Shown here one piece after another: positions 33,921-49,139 of a stretch of DNA of 64,000 bases (its first letter is position 1; each line of letters starts with the position of its first letter). Both the position numbers and the translations under genes were made by a program. The notes beneath the pieces were generated by a model. That model ran no database searches. It was not told the origin of the DNA and was given only the letters and a program-made list of their open reading frames with translations. Origin of the DNA: Persicaria tinctoria (lineage: Eukaryota; Streptophyta; Magnoliopsida; Caryophyllales; Polygonaceae); the NCBI GenBank assembly GCA_037127255.1, contig JBANSL010000016.1, positions 4,156,501-4,220,500 on the forward strand, read 5' to 3'.

Positions 33921-35154
33921 GAGTAAATTACACATAACCACCCATAAATTAGGCTAGTTTTCACATAACCACCCATAAATTTATAAATTACAGAAAACCA
34001 CCCATAAATTAGATTTATTTTCAAATGACCACCCATCCATTAAACCTCAATTTGTTTTGTTTGAAAAGCTTAAAATAACCCTAATTCAAACTTTTTTAAA
34101 TGAAAAGAAATTGTATATATTTTACTTTAATTTGACATTTCACCTTGAAAAAAGTAAGGAAACTAAACATTGTAAAAATATATAAATGCCTGAACCAATA
34201 TATATGCATTAGATTTGCAATGTTGAATAAGATGTGAATAAACTCTAAAATAAATCCAGATTATTACTCCATCTATTCGGAAAAATATTTTGTTTAATTA
34301 CTATTTACACGTTTTTTAGGATGATAAAAATTATATAAAATATCCATTTTTTATAGATATTTAAAAAAAATTCATACTTATTAATAACAATTTCACACTT
34401 GTCAAAGGGGTGAAGCACAAGCCATAATGGGTAATTCATGATGTTTATGAGCTAAGTCAAAAATTCAATCGACTAAATAAAGGTACACATCACACATCAT
34501 ATTGTTGAATATCGAGGCGGAGGGAGGGGGGAGGGGGTCGTTAAATAGAAAAAATCCATGAAAAGATATGATGCCTCAATTATTTAACATAAATGATTTT
34601 CAACTGAGGTCTTCCTCAATCATTGTTTAAAAAAACATAAAGGATGATAACAATTGTAAGCATGTACAACAATGATAGAGTTAGGAATTGTTTTAAAAGG
34701 GAGGCTCAGTTTTTATAAAAATGATTTTTCTTTATACCCATATATGAGAAGGAATATTACAAAAATAATTTAAAAAAAAACCTTAAATTTATTATTTGAA
34801 AATAATTATTATAATTTAATAATATTTTTATATTAAATCTGTGCATAGCACGGGGAATAGACTAGTATAAAATTATTATAAAAAAATTATTAAAAGATGA
34901 ATATTTATATAGTTTTTATCATCTTAAAAAAACGTGCGTAAACAGCAAACGACGTGTTTTGCCGAAAAAGTGGAGTACTTAAAACCCTAAATTATTACTT
35001 TTAAAAAAATTAAAAAAAAAAATGGGGGCATTTTCATCTTTAAAAATGAAACAAATAGACATTTAACAAATGGGTGGTCTTTTGAAAACAAACCAAATTT
35101 ATGGGTGGTTTTCTGTAATTTATAATTTTATGGGTGGTTATGTGTAATTTACTC
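33921..35154. mobile_element. Long-TIR element B carrying a Stowaway MITE that itself carries a Helitron
   Basis: The termini GAGTAAATTACACATAACCA and, complemented, the same at 35154 match elements A and C, with arms of over 100 bases of the ACCACCCATAAATTA type. No clean 9-bp TSD is visible. The interior holds a Stowaway-like MITE at 34265-34977 that is split by a 464-bp Helitron-like insert (34402-34865). Removing the insert leaves 249 bp, the normal size of that MITE family. Confidence 0.7.
34402..34865 (+). mobile_element. Non-autonomous Helitron-like insert, copy in element B
   Basis: It begins TC and ends CTAG followed by T. An 11-base hairpin (GTGC-ATA-GCAC, 34841-34851) sits 10 bases before the CTAG, matching the Helitron 3' signature. 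It interrupts a Stowaway MITE exactly, with no target duplication. In the sister copy in element C the 5' flank is A, giving the canonical A|TC...CTAG|T insertion; here the flank has become G. No Rep/helicase coding is present. Confidence 0.7.
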
Positions 35155-35629
35155 TAAATTTTATCCTACTTTTAAAAAAGGGTAATTTTAACATAACCAC
35201 CCATAAATTTATAAATTACAGAAAACCATCCATAAATTAGATTTATTTTCAAATGACCACCCATCCATTCAACCCCAATTTGTTTTGTTTGAAAAGCTTA
35301 AAATGCCCCCAATTCAAACCTTTTTAAATGTAAAGCAATTGTATATATTTTACTTTAATTTGACATTTCACCTTGAAAAAGTAAGGAAATTAAGCATTGT
35401 AAAAATATATAAATGTCTGAAACAATACATATGCATCAGATTTGCAATGTTGAATAAGATGTGAATAAGCTCTAAAATAAATCCAGATTATTACTCCATC
35501 TATTCAGAAAAATATTTTGTTTAATTACTATTTACATGTTTTTTTAGGATGATATATATTATGTAAAATATCCATTTTTTATAAATATTTTTAAAAATTT
35601 CATACTTATTAATAACAATTCCACACTTA

Positions 35630-36659
35630 TCAAATGGGTGAACCACAAGCCATAATGATGCCAGATCCATGATGCTTATGAGCTATGTCAAAAATTCAAT
35701 CGACTAAATAAAGACATACATCATGCATCGTATTGTTGAATATCGAGGCGAGGGGGGGGGGGGGGGTAGTTAAATAGCGAAAATCCATGAAAAGATGTGA
35801 TACCTCAATTATTTAACATAAAAGATTCGAACCGGGCCGAACCGAACCGAAAATCTCAAATTTTCAAACCGAAAGCCGAACCGAAAGTATTAGGTTCGGT
35901 TCGGTTATTTGCCGGTTCGGTTTGTGTTTGGTTCGGTTTTAACACAATTGAACCGGATTTTCATTAAAAAAAATTAAAATATACAGATATAAATATATAT
36001 ATATATATATATACATAGTACTTATGTGTATATATACCCATATATATACAGATTCCAATATAAAGTATACAAATACGGATTCAAATATATATAAACATAT
36101 ACGAAGTACATATACACTGTAATGTATTTATATTAATTTATAAAGTATAGAAAATTACAAATATATATATATACACTACTTAATGCAAATACAGTGTATG
36201 TGTATACATGTAATATATAATTATATATGTGTAATATAAAGTATACAAATATATATACATTGTATTTATGTAGTGTATAAAAAAAATTCGGTTTAACACA
36301 AACCGAACCGAAACCGAAAAATAGAAATTCGGTTCGATTTGTGTTGGTTCGGCCCAAAAATTCGGTTTGGACCGAATCATGCACACCCCTATGCTCAACT
36401 GAGGTTTTCCTAAATTGTCGCTTAAAAAAAACATAAAGGATGATAACAATTGTGAGCTTGTACAACAATGATAGAGTTAGGAATTGTTTTCAAAGGGGGG
36501 CTCAATTTTTGTAAAAATGATTTTTCTTTATACCCATATATGAGAAGAAATATTACAAAAATAATTAAAAAAACCCTTAAATTTATTATTTGAAAATAAT
36601 TATTATAATTTAATAATATTTTTATGTTAAATCCGTGCATAACAAGGGGAATAGACAAG
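35630..36659 (+). mobile_element. Non-autonomous Helitron-like insert, copy in element C (itself interrupted)
   Basis: It starts TC directly after an A (CACTT-A|TC) and ends GACAAG before T, a mutated CTAG. The hairpin before the end is eroded (GTGCATAACAAG). Outside the hAT insertion it aligns along its length with 34402-34865. A run of 15 G bases (35752-35766) occupies the place of the purine-rich GGAGGGAGGGGGGAGGGGG tract in the sister copy. Confidence 0.6.
35828..36391. mobile_element. hAT-like element with AACCGAACCG subterminal repeats, inside the C Helitron
   Basis: Both arms are rich in AACCGAACCGAAA and its complement around an AT-rich centre with TATAC/GTATA words. On the minus strand the right end starts TAGGGGTGTGCATGATTCGG, a typical plant hAT terminus. 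The uninterrupted site survives in copy B near 34588 (AAATGATTTTCAACTGAGG), so this is a real insertion. The 8-bp duplication is no longer exact. Confidence 0.6.
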
Positions 36660-36977
36660 TATAAAATTATTTTAAAAAATTTATGAAAAAATGAATATTT
36701 TATATAGTTTTTATCATCTTAAAAAAAAGTACGTAAATAGTAAACGGCATGTTTTGCCGAACAAATGGAGTACTTAAAAAAACCCTAAACTATTACTTTT
36801 AAAAAACTAAACTATGGAGGCATTTTCATCTTTACAAATGAAACAAATGGACATTTAACAAATGAGTGGTCTTTTGAAAATAAACCAAATTTATGGGTGG
36901 TTTTCTGTAATTTATAATTTTATGGGTGGTTATGTCAAAATCAACCTAATTTATGGGTGATTATGTGTAATTTACCC

Positions 36978-37560
36978 TAAAATATAGGAAGAACGATCTG
37001 CAACCAGTTTTTTTTTTGAACCGGAAAGAATTTGGCTGGTGGCAGGGCCAACTAGCCAAGAGCATTATTTTGGATGATACTACTCAAGACTGCAATCTGA
37101 GAGAATGGTCGAGCCAGAGAATCCAGTGTCTAGATGAGATAGACGATCAACGACTTGATTGTCATCCATAAAACACGAGAAACCTCAAATTCAGAAAACA
37201 TATTCAGAACGCATAGAGTGTCCCACAACCATAAACATGAGAAACATCAAATTCAGAAAACATATTCAGAACGCATAGTGTCCCAAAACCAGCTTCCTTC
37301 CTAGAACATTCATACGAACGGATGGACTCCGATGGCAGGGTACTATTCTACCACTAGACCACTGGTGCTTCTTTATTTACTAATTCCTAGAACATTCATA
37401 CGAACGGATGGACTCCGATGACAGGGTACTATTCCTAGAACATTCATATGAACGGATGGACTCCAATGACAGGGTACTATTCATACGAACGGATATGACC
37501 GTGTTTTATTTACAAATTCAAGGATGGACTCCGATGGAGTATTATTTCTTTTTTTTTTAC
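36978..37560. repeat. Block of short tandem duplications upstream of the P450 reductase gene
   Basis: Two families of direct repeats lie here. About 37160-37280 holds two copies of a roughly 65-base unit with AAATTCAGAAAACATATTCA and AACGCATAG. From 37301 to 37480 a unit with CCTAGAACATTCATACGAAC, GGATGGACTCC and CAGGGTACTATTC occurs three times, with further partial pieces. The first copy of the second unit runs into the tRNA-Gly half at 37333-37368. Confidence 0.65.
37333..37368 (-). pseudogene. 5' half of a tRNA-Gly(GCC) gene
   Basis: Read on the minus strand from 37368, the 36 bases are GCACCAGTGGTCTAGTGGTA followed by GAATAGTACCCTGCCA. As I recall the plant cytosolic tRNA-Gly(GCC), this is its exact 5' half up to and including the GCC anticodon and position 37. 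It contains the A box (TGGTCTAGTGGT). The 3' half, with T-loop and B box, is absent; unrelated sequence follows. Partial copies (CAGGGTACTATTC) recur in the neighbouring tandem repeats. It cannot make a tRNA. Confidence 0.8.
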
Positions 37561-37766
37561 AGTGTTTTGATTCATTAAACGACACATTGGCATTTCGATT
37601 CGAATATCTCTCTCTTAAAAAAAAAAAAAAAAGGAGAAAAGAGAAAAAGCACCAAGACTAGTTAGATTTTAACCATGGTTAAGTGAGTTAGGTGGGTTTG
37701 ACTAGTTATGGGTTGGTTGGCGTTGCCTCTCTCTTTCTCTCTCCCCCACTCGTCACATCCACCGCG

Positions 37767-37773
37767 TATAAAA
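37767..37773 (+). promoter_or_regulatory. TATA box of the P450 reductase gene
   Basis: TATAAAA within CGCGTATAAAACGCC, followed by CT-rich leader sequence, lies 219 bases before the ATG at 37986. A leader of roughly 190 bases is implied. Confidence 0.6.
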
Positions 37774-37985
37774 CGCCTCTCCCCGTTGCCGTCTTTCCAA
37801 TTCCCAATTCTCAACGCAGTTTGCCTTTCCGATCCGACTTCAGAAAGGAGAGAGAGAGAGGGCCAAAGCGCAACTTTACTGCAATTTCCCCTCCGTTTCT
37901 GTGGCCGGAATCTCAGAGGGAGCGAGTGCTTTCCCTGGATTTCCTGGAATTTCAGGTCTCCTGCAGATCGGTTGAGGTATAATCA

Positions 37986-43531
<5,546 letters not shown>

Positions 43532-44601
43532 CAAAGCTGGTATTTGAAGAGAAATAAATTCTCCCCCCAAACAAAAAACAAGACAAGATATTCGAATCGA
43601 GATGGTGAAACCATCCTGAAGTTTGGATGATACCCCAACGGCCCAACCCCCAAGGTTTGTTATTTTAGCTAAAACATGAATGATTCTTTGATTAGTGTGA
43701 TACCCGGAGGATTTTTGTTTTTCCCAACTAAATTTTATCTTATATGTAATTCACATATTATTTCCTATGGAGATGAAGCCATTAATTACGATCAAGAGCG
43801 TTGTAACACAGTGACAGAGTATTGTAATTTACATTTTCATGAATTTTTTTATATTAACACCCCCCCACCAAGAAGTGAACAGAGTCAAAAGAAGTTGTGA
43901 TCAGGAGGAAATGTACGTGTGTGTTTGGCATACAAGTAATTGATTATGCACAAATGAGATGGTGGATGAACTAACATTAAAAGTTTTGTTTGGTGATTGG
44001 CAATGACAGATAGTAATTGCTAAACTTCCAAAAGTGGAAGTGACGATCACAAATGTAAAGCGTGGCCCTTCCACAGCCCCCTACTTGCGTGGTAGGACAA
44101 CATATCAACTAGGTTATTGATCAAGTACTTGTGAAATTTTTTGGTCTATATAGGTTATTGATTAACCATGTGGCATACTTGCGTGGTAGGACAACATATT
44201 AAGTAGGTTATTGATTAAGTACTTGTGAAATTTTATGGTCTATGTAGGTTATTGATTAACCATGTCGGCATTCTTTCAAGCCTCTTGCTACTTTGCATAT
44301 AAGTATAGAAGGAACAAGATGTTCGCATAAGCTTAGCTCAGCCGGTCACAGGGGTGACATTTGGAGCATTGACTATTATAGAGAAGTCGTTTGTTACATG
44401 GGTCGGTTTCTCTCACAGGGGTGACATTTGGAGCATTGACTATTATAGAGAAGTCGTTTGTTACATGGGTCGGTTTCTCCTTAATTACAGTATTTTTAAT
44501 CAATTGTATTTTCTCCATCAATTAATACAATACTACTTATAACAATAAATATACTCGATAAGATTTTACTACTTTTTTTTTATCCAATTCCACTCAATCA
44601 A
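43532..44601. repeat. 3' flank of CPR with two tandem duplications and a SINE head
   Basis: After the 3' UTR, a unit of about 92 bases starting TTGCGTGGTAGGACAACATA is duplicated in tandem (about 44086-44270). Next comes a pol III A-box sequence TAGCTCAGCCGG (44334-44345), an exact match to TRGCNNAGYNGG. It is followed by GTCACAGGGGTGACATTTGG, matching the head of the SINE at 12.0-12.2 kb. A 69-base unit from this SINE head is itself duplicated in tandem (44348-44485). No gene is seen. Confidence 0.6.
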
Positions 44602-44841
44602 TACTCCCTCCGTTCGGCAAAACTTGTCGTTTACTATTCATGCACGCTTTTTTAGAACGATAAAAACTATATAAAATATTCATTTTTAAAATTTTTTTTT
44701 TAACAAGTTTGTACTTATTAATAATAACTACGAAGTTGTTAAAAAAATTATTAAAAAAACTAGATATTTTATATAGCTTTTAGCTCATAAAAAAGCGTGC
44801 ATGAATAGTAAAGTGTCAAGTTTTTCCGAACGGAGGTAGTA
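44602..44841. mobile_element. Stowaway-like MITE, 240 bp
   Basis: The inverted ends TACTCCCTCCGTTCGGCAAA and, complemented, TACTACCTCCGTTCGGAAAA continue through CGTTTACTATTCATGCACGC. The AT-rich core is the same as in the copies at 11629, 27711 and 32529. Confidence 0.78.
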
Positions 44842-45087
44842 TAAAAACATCAACAACATTAACCCAATGTTTTTTCGTAATCAAGCGGGGTCTATAGGTT
44901 GGGATAATGGGATGTATGCACTCTTTCTCTAAATTAGTTGAGGGAGTGTTTCCGATAAACAGAGTGCTGAATGAACAATAAAAAAGAGTAAAAAATAAAG
45001 TAGGGGGTGTAGAACGATAAAAAAGAGGAAACTAAACAAAGATGAAGTAGGGGTCATTAGAGGCAGATAAAAATTGAAAAGCGATTA

Positions 45088-45726
45088 TTAAGCTGACGTG
45101 ACAGAGTTGCTGACGGTTAGAACCGGTGAACTACGCGAGATGGTTAGACGCGTGAGACAGAGGGCTCGTAGTAAAGTGAAACGCAATAGTTGTTCGCTCT
45201 CCAGTTGGGCAATAAGGGCCGGAGAAGGGAAATTACTCATTCTTAAAACCATGTACTTCTTCTTGAACTTTTTGGTAGTATCAACATCCTCAATATTGGT
45301 ATTGATCTTATTGTCACCACCTTTTGTTTTTGTCTTGTTCTTGGTCTCAGCCTCCAAATGTGCTTCCATTCGATTCAGAGTAGCATATAGAAGGACTGCA
45401 TCTTTTGGAGTGAAAACTTGTATATAACCCCAATCTTCACCGAGTGCATTTTTTATACGTGTAGTGCAAACAATGGTATTGGAGAATTTTGGAGGTGGAG
45501 GACTCAACCATGGTTGCCGGATCGACGGGAGCGACATGATCGATATCGACCTTCTTAGAGGAGATCTCGTCAGGACCGTCATGTCATCTTCTTCTTCTTC
45601 ACCAAGGAGAGTGAAATTTATCAATTTAGCCATCGCAATCGTGGAAGCGACAATCGGATCCGGAGGATCCGGAGGAATCTGTTGTTTCGAACTCGGGTCG
45701 AGCACGAGTAACAGTAGCAGCGACAT
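45088..45726 (-). CDS. Unrecognised intronless ORF, 212 aa
   Basis: A single open frame runs from an ATG at 45726 to a stop at 45088. A second in-frame ATG 32 codons in (MAKLINFTLL) is an equally good start. The chain has an acidic stretch (GEEEEDDM), a Ser/Arg-rich part (RSPLRRSISIMSLPSIRQP), a middle segment GEDWGYIQVFTPKDAVLLY, a Lys-rich stretch (TKNKTKTKGG) and a Leu/Arg/Ser-rich end. There is no signal peptide and no known motif. It is flanked by intergenic repeats and I do not recognise a family. It may be a young or lineage-specific gene, a processed copy, or chance. Its length in an AT-rich region argues mildly for a real, or once real, gene. Confidence 0.35.
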   Translation of the reverse strand: MSLLLLLVLDPSSKQQIPPDPPDPIVASTIAMAKLINFTLLGEEEEDDMTVLTRSPLRRSISIMSLPSIRQPWLSPPPPKFSNTIVCTTRIKNALGEDWGYIQVFTPKDAVLLYATLNRMEAHLEAETKNKTKTKGGDNKINTNIEDVDTTKKFKKKYMVLRMSNFPSPALIAQLESEQLLRFTLLRALCLTRLTISRSSPVLTVSNSVTSA

Positions 45727-46064
45727 AGACGAACAACACCAGCGGCGCCTCTAGATGACCAGCAGGATGACGACGACGTCTATGGCCTACACCCTGTTTG
45801 GATGGTGGGATTTGATGAGATTTTTAGGAAGGTAAGTGATGGGAAAATAAAATTGGTTTTTGGGTGGACAGTTAAAGAGGAAGGGAAGAGATCACAAAGG
45901 TAACTAACTACACAATTTGAGAGGATAAACTGATGTATATTAGGGTAAGCAATGAAGGGATTACATCTCTTGAGCCCAAGCACAACTAGAGTTTCCTATG
46001 TATATTCACACACGTAATAATATTATAACAATCGATATATTTTTACAATATTTTACTATATTTG

Positions 46065-46101
<37 letters not shown>

Positions 46102-46107
46102 GAGGTT
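45727..46107. other. Intergenic DNA with a (TA)n tract
   Basis: No gene is seen. A TA dinucleotide run (about 46065-46098) borders the large element that begins near 46108. Confidence 0.45.
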
Positions 46108-46329
46108 GGGTCATGTGTTAACAAGCTTTATTGTGTTTTGTGTTAACAAATCTGAGCCTTTGATTGAATGAAATGGGTGGCTGAGAATATTTGACAATTT
46201 TGCCTTTTTCTTTAATTAAAAATCAATAGGACCCACTTCTTTCCTTCCCTACTTGTTGAATTATGCGCGTGTGTTGTACACTTTTTTTTTGTGGCGTAAC
46301 ATTTTTGGGTGGAGTAACGATTTTTTTGT

Positions 46330-47060
46330 GGTGCATTGTTTGAACTATTCGATAAGGTGATAAAAAATATTCGTTAACTTATACTTATTATTCGTTAGAT
46401 AATAGAAAAAGAGTTGGTCAATTTTGCAACTATTCGCTAGGTTAATAGTAATTATTCGCTAAATTAATCGTTATTATTCATCCGTAAAGAGGAGTTATCA
46501 TTTAGATAATAGCAAAAGGGTTGATCAATTTTGCAATTATTCGCTAGATTGATAGTAATTATTCGCTAAGTTGATAGTAATTATTCGCTGGGTTGGAAGA
46601 GTATGTAAATGTAATTCTTGATTTCCCACATCTAATTAACCAAATACATATCAATAATTCTGTATTATCAACGAATAGAAACTATGAACTTGCCGAATAT
46701 TGACTCTGAACATAAAATAATAACTAAATAGTAAGGAATAACCTATCTCATTCCATCGAATATTTATTGCATACCAATGAATAATTCCTTATTCTTGATC
46801 GAATAACAAGGAGAATCATGAGCAACCGCTAATCTATATACAATAATTCCTTATTCTTGATCAAATACATATGAATAATTTTATATTATCAACGAATAGA
46901 AACTATGAACTTGCCGAATAGTGACTCTACATTAAATAATAACTAAATAGTAACGAATACTCTATCACATTCCATCGAATATTTATTGCATACCAATGAA
47001 TAATTCTTTATTCTTGATCGAATATTAGTTGCATACCAATGAATAATTCCTTCAAGCTAT
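46330..47060. repeat. AT-rich tandem repeats (ATTCGCTA units and a ~221-bp duplication)
   Basis: From 46340 to 46600 the word TATTCGCTAG/ATTATTCGCTAA recurs every 25-60 bases. From 46640 to 47050 a segment with GAATAGAAACTATGAACTTG and CATACCAATGAATAATTC is present twice with a period of about 221 bases. No coding capacity. Confidence 0.7.
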
Positions 47061-47149
47061 GCTCTAAGGTTACAAACTCATCATGTACCTTGGAGATCCG
47101 ATGAAATCGAATACAGATTGAACAACAATTCAGGAAGAAGAAAACAAGA

Positions 47150-47790
47150 GTTACACAAGATTGAGCAACAATCGAACACAGATTGATCGCCGCCTACCCG
47201 TTCGTGGCCCTCGCTCGCAATCGGAGGTTGCCGTCGGAGATCCTAGGGTTCGCGAGATTGGCATCCGAGTTCTTCCTCTGCAATTGGAAATTGCCTCATC
47301 CGACGAAATAATAACTAAATATTCTCCAAAGGCTTTGTTATCTCTCCCGGCGATGACCTTATTCCAGGACTTCCGGGCCTCCTTGAGCCTCGAGTACGCC
47401 GCATTCGTCCTGAACACCAGCAAACAGAGGTTGCCGTCGGAGATCGCCGCCTACCTGTTCGTGGCCCTCGCTCGCAATCGGAGGTTGCCGTAAATCATCT
47501 CTCCCGGCGATGACCTTATTCCAGGACTTCCGGGCCTCCTTGAGCCTCGAGTACGCCGCATTCGTCCTGAACACCAGCAAACAGAGGTTGCCGTCGGAGA
47601 TCCTCCATGGGAGGTTGCCGTCGGAGATCGCCGCCTACCTGTTCGTGGCCCTCGCTCGCAATCGGAGGTTGCCGTCGGAGATCCGCTATGGGAGGAAGGA
47701 GGACGATCGGGGAGGAAGAAGGAGGCGTCAATCTGGGCCATCGCTTCGCCTTTTGAAAATGACGGATTGCGGTTAGGGTTGGGATTGTGA
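47150..47790 (-). pseudogene. Duplicated exon fragments resembling a bestrophin-like (VCCN/UPF0187) channel
   Basis: On the minus strand two copies (47432-47341 and 47590-47499) encode LLVFRTNAAYSRLKEARKSW followed by NKVIAG. This resembles the conserved FRTN-Y-R motif of plant thylakoid bestrophin-like chloride channels of the UPF0187 family. The copies are 158 bases apart in a tandem duplication. They are interleaved with several repeats of GAGGTTGCCGTCGGAGATC and CTGTTCGTGGCCCTCGCTCG. Nothing upstream or downstream extends the channel, so these are isolated exon pieces. The frame MAQIDASFFLPDRP at 47742 is not part of that family. Confidence 0.5.
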
Positions 47791-48029
47791 TACACGCGCT
47801 TTATAGAGTCATGGGGTGTGCTTTTTTTCCTTTTTTATTTTCCATTAATAAAAATGATAGATTAAGGGTGTTTTTGCTAACTAGTCTATTTTGAACCTTT
47901 AATTAACTGATTAACATCCAAACTAATTTAATTAGGTAAGCTAGCACCCTTCCTAAATGGAGTAACAATGGTCAACGTTGACCGTTGACTATCCCCTTTT
48001 TCTTTTTTAGGAGTGACATATTTTGTAAT

Positions 48030-48720
48030 GCCATTTTTTGTCGTTTTGATGCCACTTTTTTATTACATTTTATTTTCACTTTAATGCCACTTTTATAATG
48101 AAACGGTTTGATGACACTTTTTTAATGCCATTTTTTTCAAACTCTGATGACATTTTTTATTTAATGTGATATCACGTTGAACATTGATGCCATTTTTTTT
48201 TACAGTTGACTATTGATGATATTTTTTTTATGTCAAATGTTTGATAATACTTATGTTTTTTTTACCGTGATGCCATAATTTTTCGAAGTAGTGTTGTGAT
48301 GACATTTTTTTTAATGTGTGATGCAACTTTTTCAAAGTAGTGTTTTGATGCCATTTTTCTAATGTAATTATTTGATGTCACTTTTTTAATTAAATCGTTT
48401 GATGCCACTTTTTAAATTTAATCAATTGTATATCACTATATTTTCATCAATTATGTTTTTATTCACTGATGACGGGTTTGTGATTGCACCTCATTAATGC
48501 AATCACTTGTGGTGACATATTTATTACATTTTTATACATTTGATGACACAAGAGCATAAAATGTGATTAAACTTCATTGATGACATTTATAATAATTACA
48601 CTTAGTTGATCTCAATATTTGTGATGACATTTTTGTTGATAACATTTTTATTGATAACTTTTTTATAATATTATTTTGATGTCATTTTTATTGATAATTT
48701 TTTTTATAATATATAATATA
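48030..48720. repeat. Degenerate low-complexity repeat of TGATGNCATTTTTT
   Basis: TGATGCCATTTTTTT, TGATGACATTTTTT and TGATGCCACTTTTT recur about twenty times with spacers of 10-35 bases, including GTAGTGTTTTGATGCCATTT. All copies are in the same orientation and heavily diverged. There is no open frame. Confidence 0.75.
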
Positions 48721-49036
48721 AGAGTAGACTAACAGTTGCAATTTGAAAGCCAATATAATATCTAATAGGCTAATGGAATCAAGTGGAACATAAATTTAAT
48801 TAAACTAACAATTACTCTTGAAAGCAATTTGAAAGTCAACATCCACTATTCAGCATAGTAATAGTATGACAGTACATCTAAGCATCACCCCAATTCCATC
48901 TAAACTAACATTTACACTTGCCCAATTATAAACAAACATAATGAAGCAAATGTTGGGTGTGCTTTCACCTGCAAAGATATATTTTTAAACAAGGATATAA
49001 ATCACTGTAAAAGAGAGCAGCAACCAAATTTGTTTT

Positions 49037-49139
49037 TTCTTTGAAGGGCAACTTCTCCAAAAATCATGCTATTAAAAGAAAATCCAACCTCTGATGCTCC
49101 TCTTGCTCTAAGACGATCAGCTGGGTCTAGCATCAGAAA
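49037..49139 (-). pseudogene. Captured protein-kinase exon remnant (subdomain XI-like)
   Basis: On the minus strand, after a good acceptor (TTATTTCCCAG), the frame reads FLMLDPADRLRARGASEVGF. This resembles the LxxDPxxRLxAREALxHPFF segment at the end of CMGC/LAMMER-type kinase domains. The essential tail (HPFF) is altered and no other kinase exon is nearby. A captured, decaying exon is the simplest reading; a short chance match cannot be excluded. Confidence 0.4.

Larger units (their letters stand above)
35180..36977. mobile_element. Long-TIR element C, sister of B, with one more nested insertion
   Basis: The ends GGGTAATTTTAACATAACCA and, complemented, GGGTAAATTACACATAATCA match A and B, and B and C are alike throughout. 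C contains the same Stowaway MITE (35492-36772) split by the same Helitron (35630-36659). In C the Helitron is further split by a roughly 564-bp hAT-like element (35828-36391). The nesting shows B and C descend from one ancestor that already held the Helitron. Confidence 0.7.

Noticed and set aside
47151..47795. Functional bestrophin-like channel gene
   Set aside because: Only one short exon piece is present, twice, with no other conserved segment; it is a fragment inside an element.
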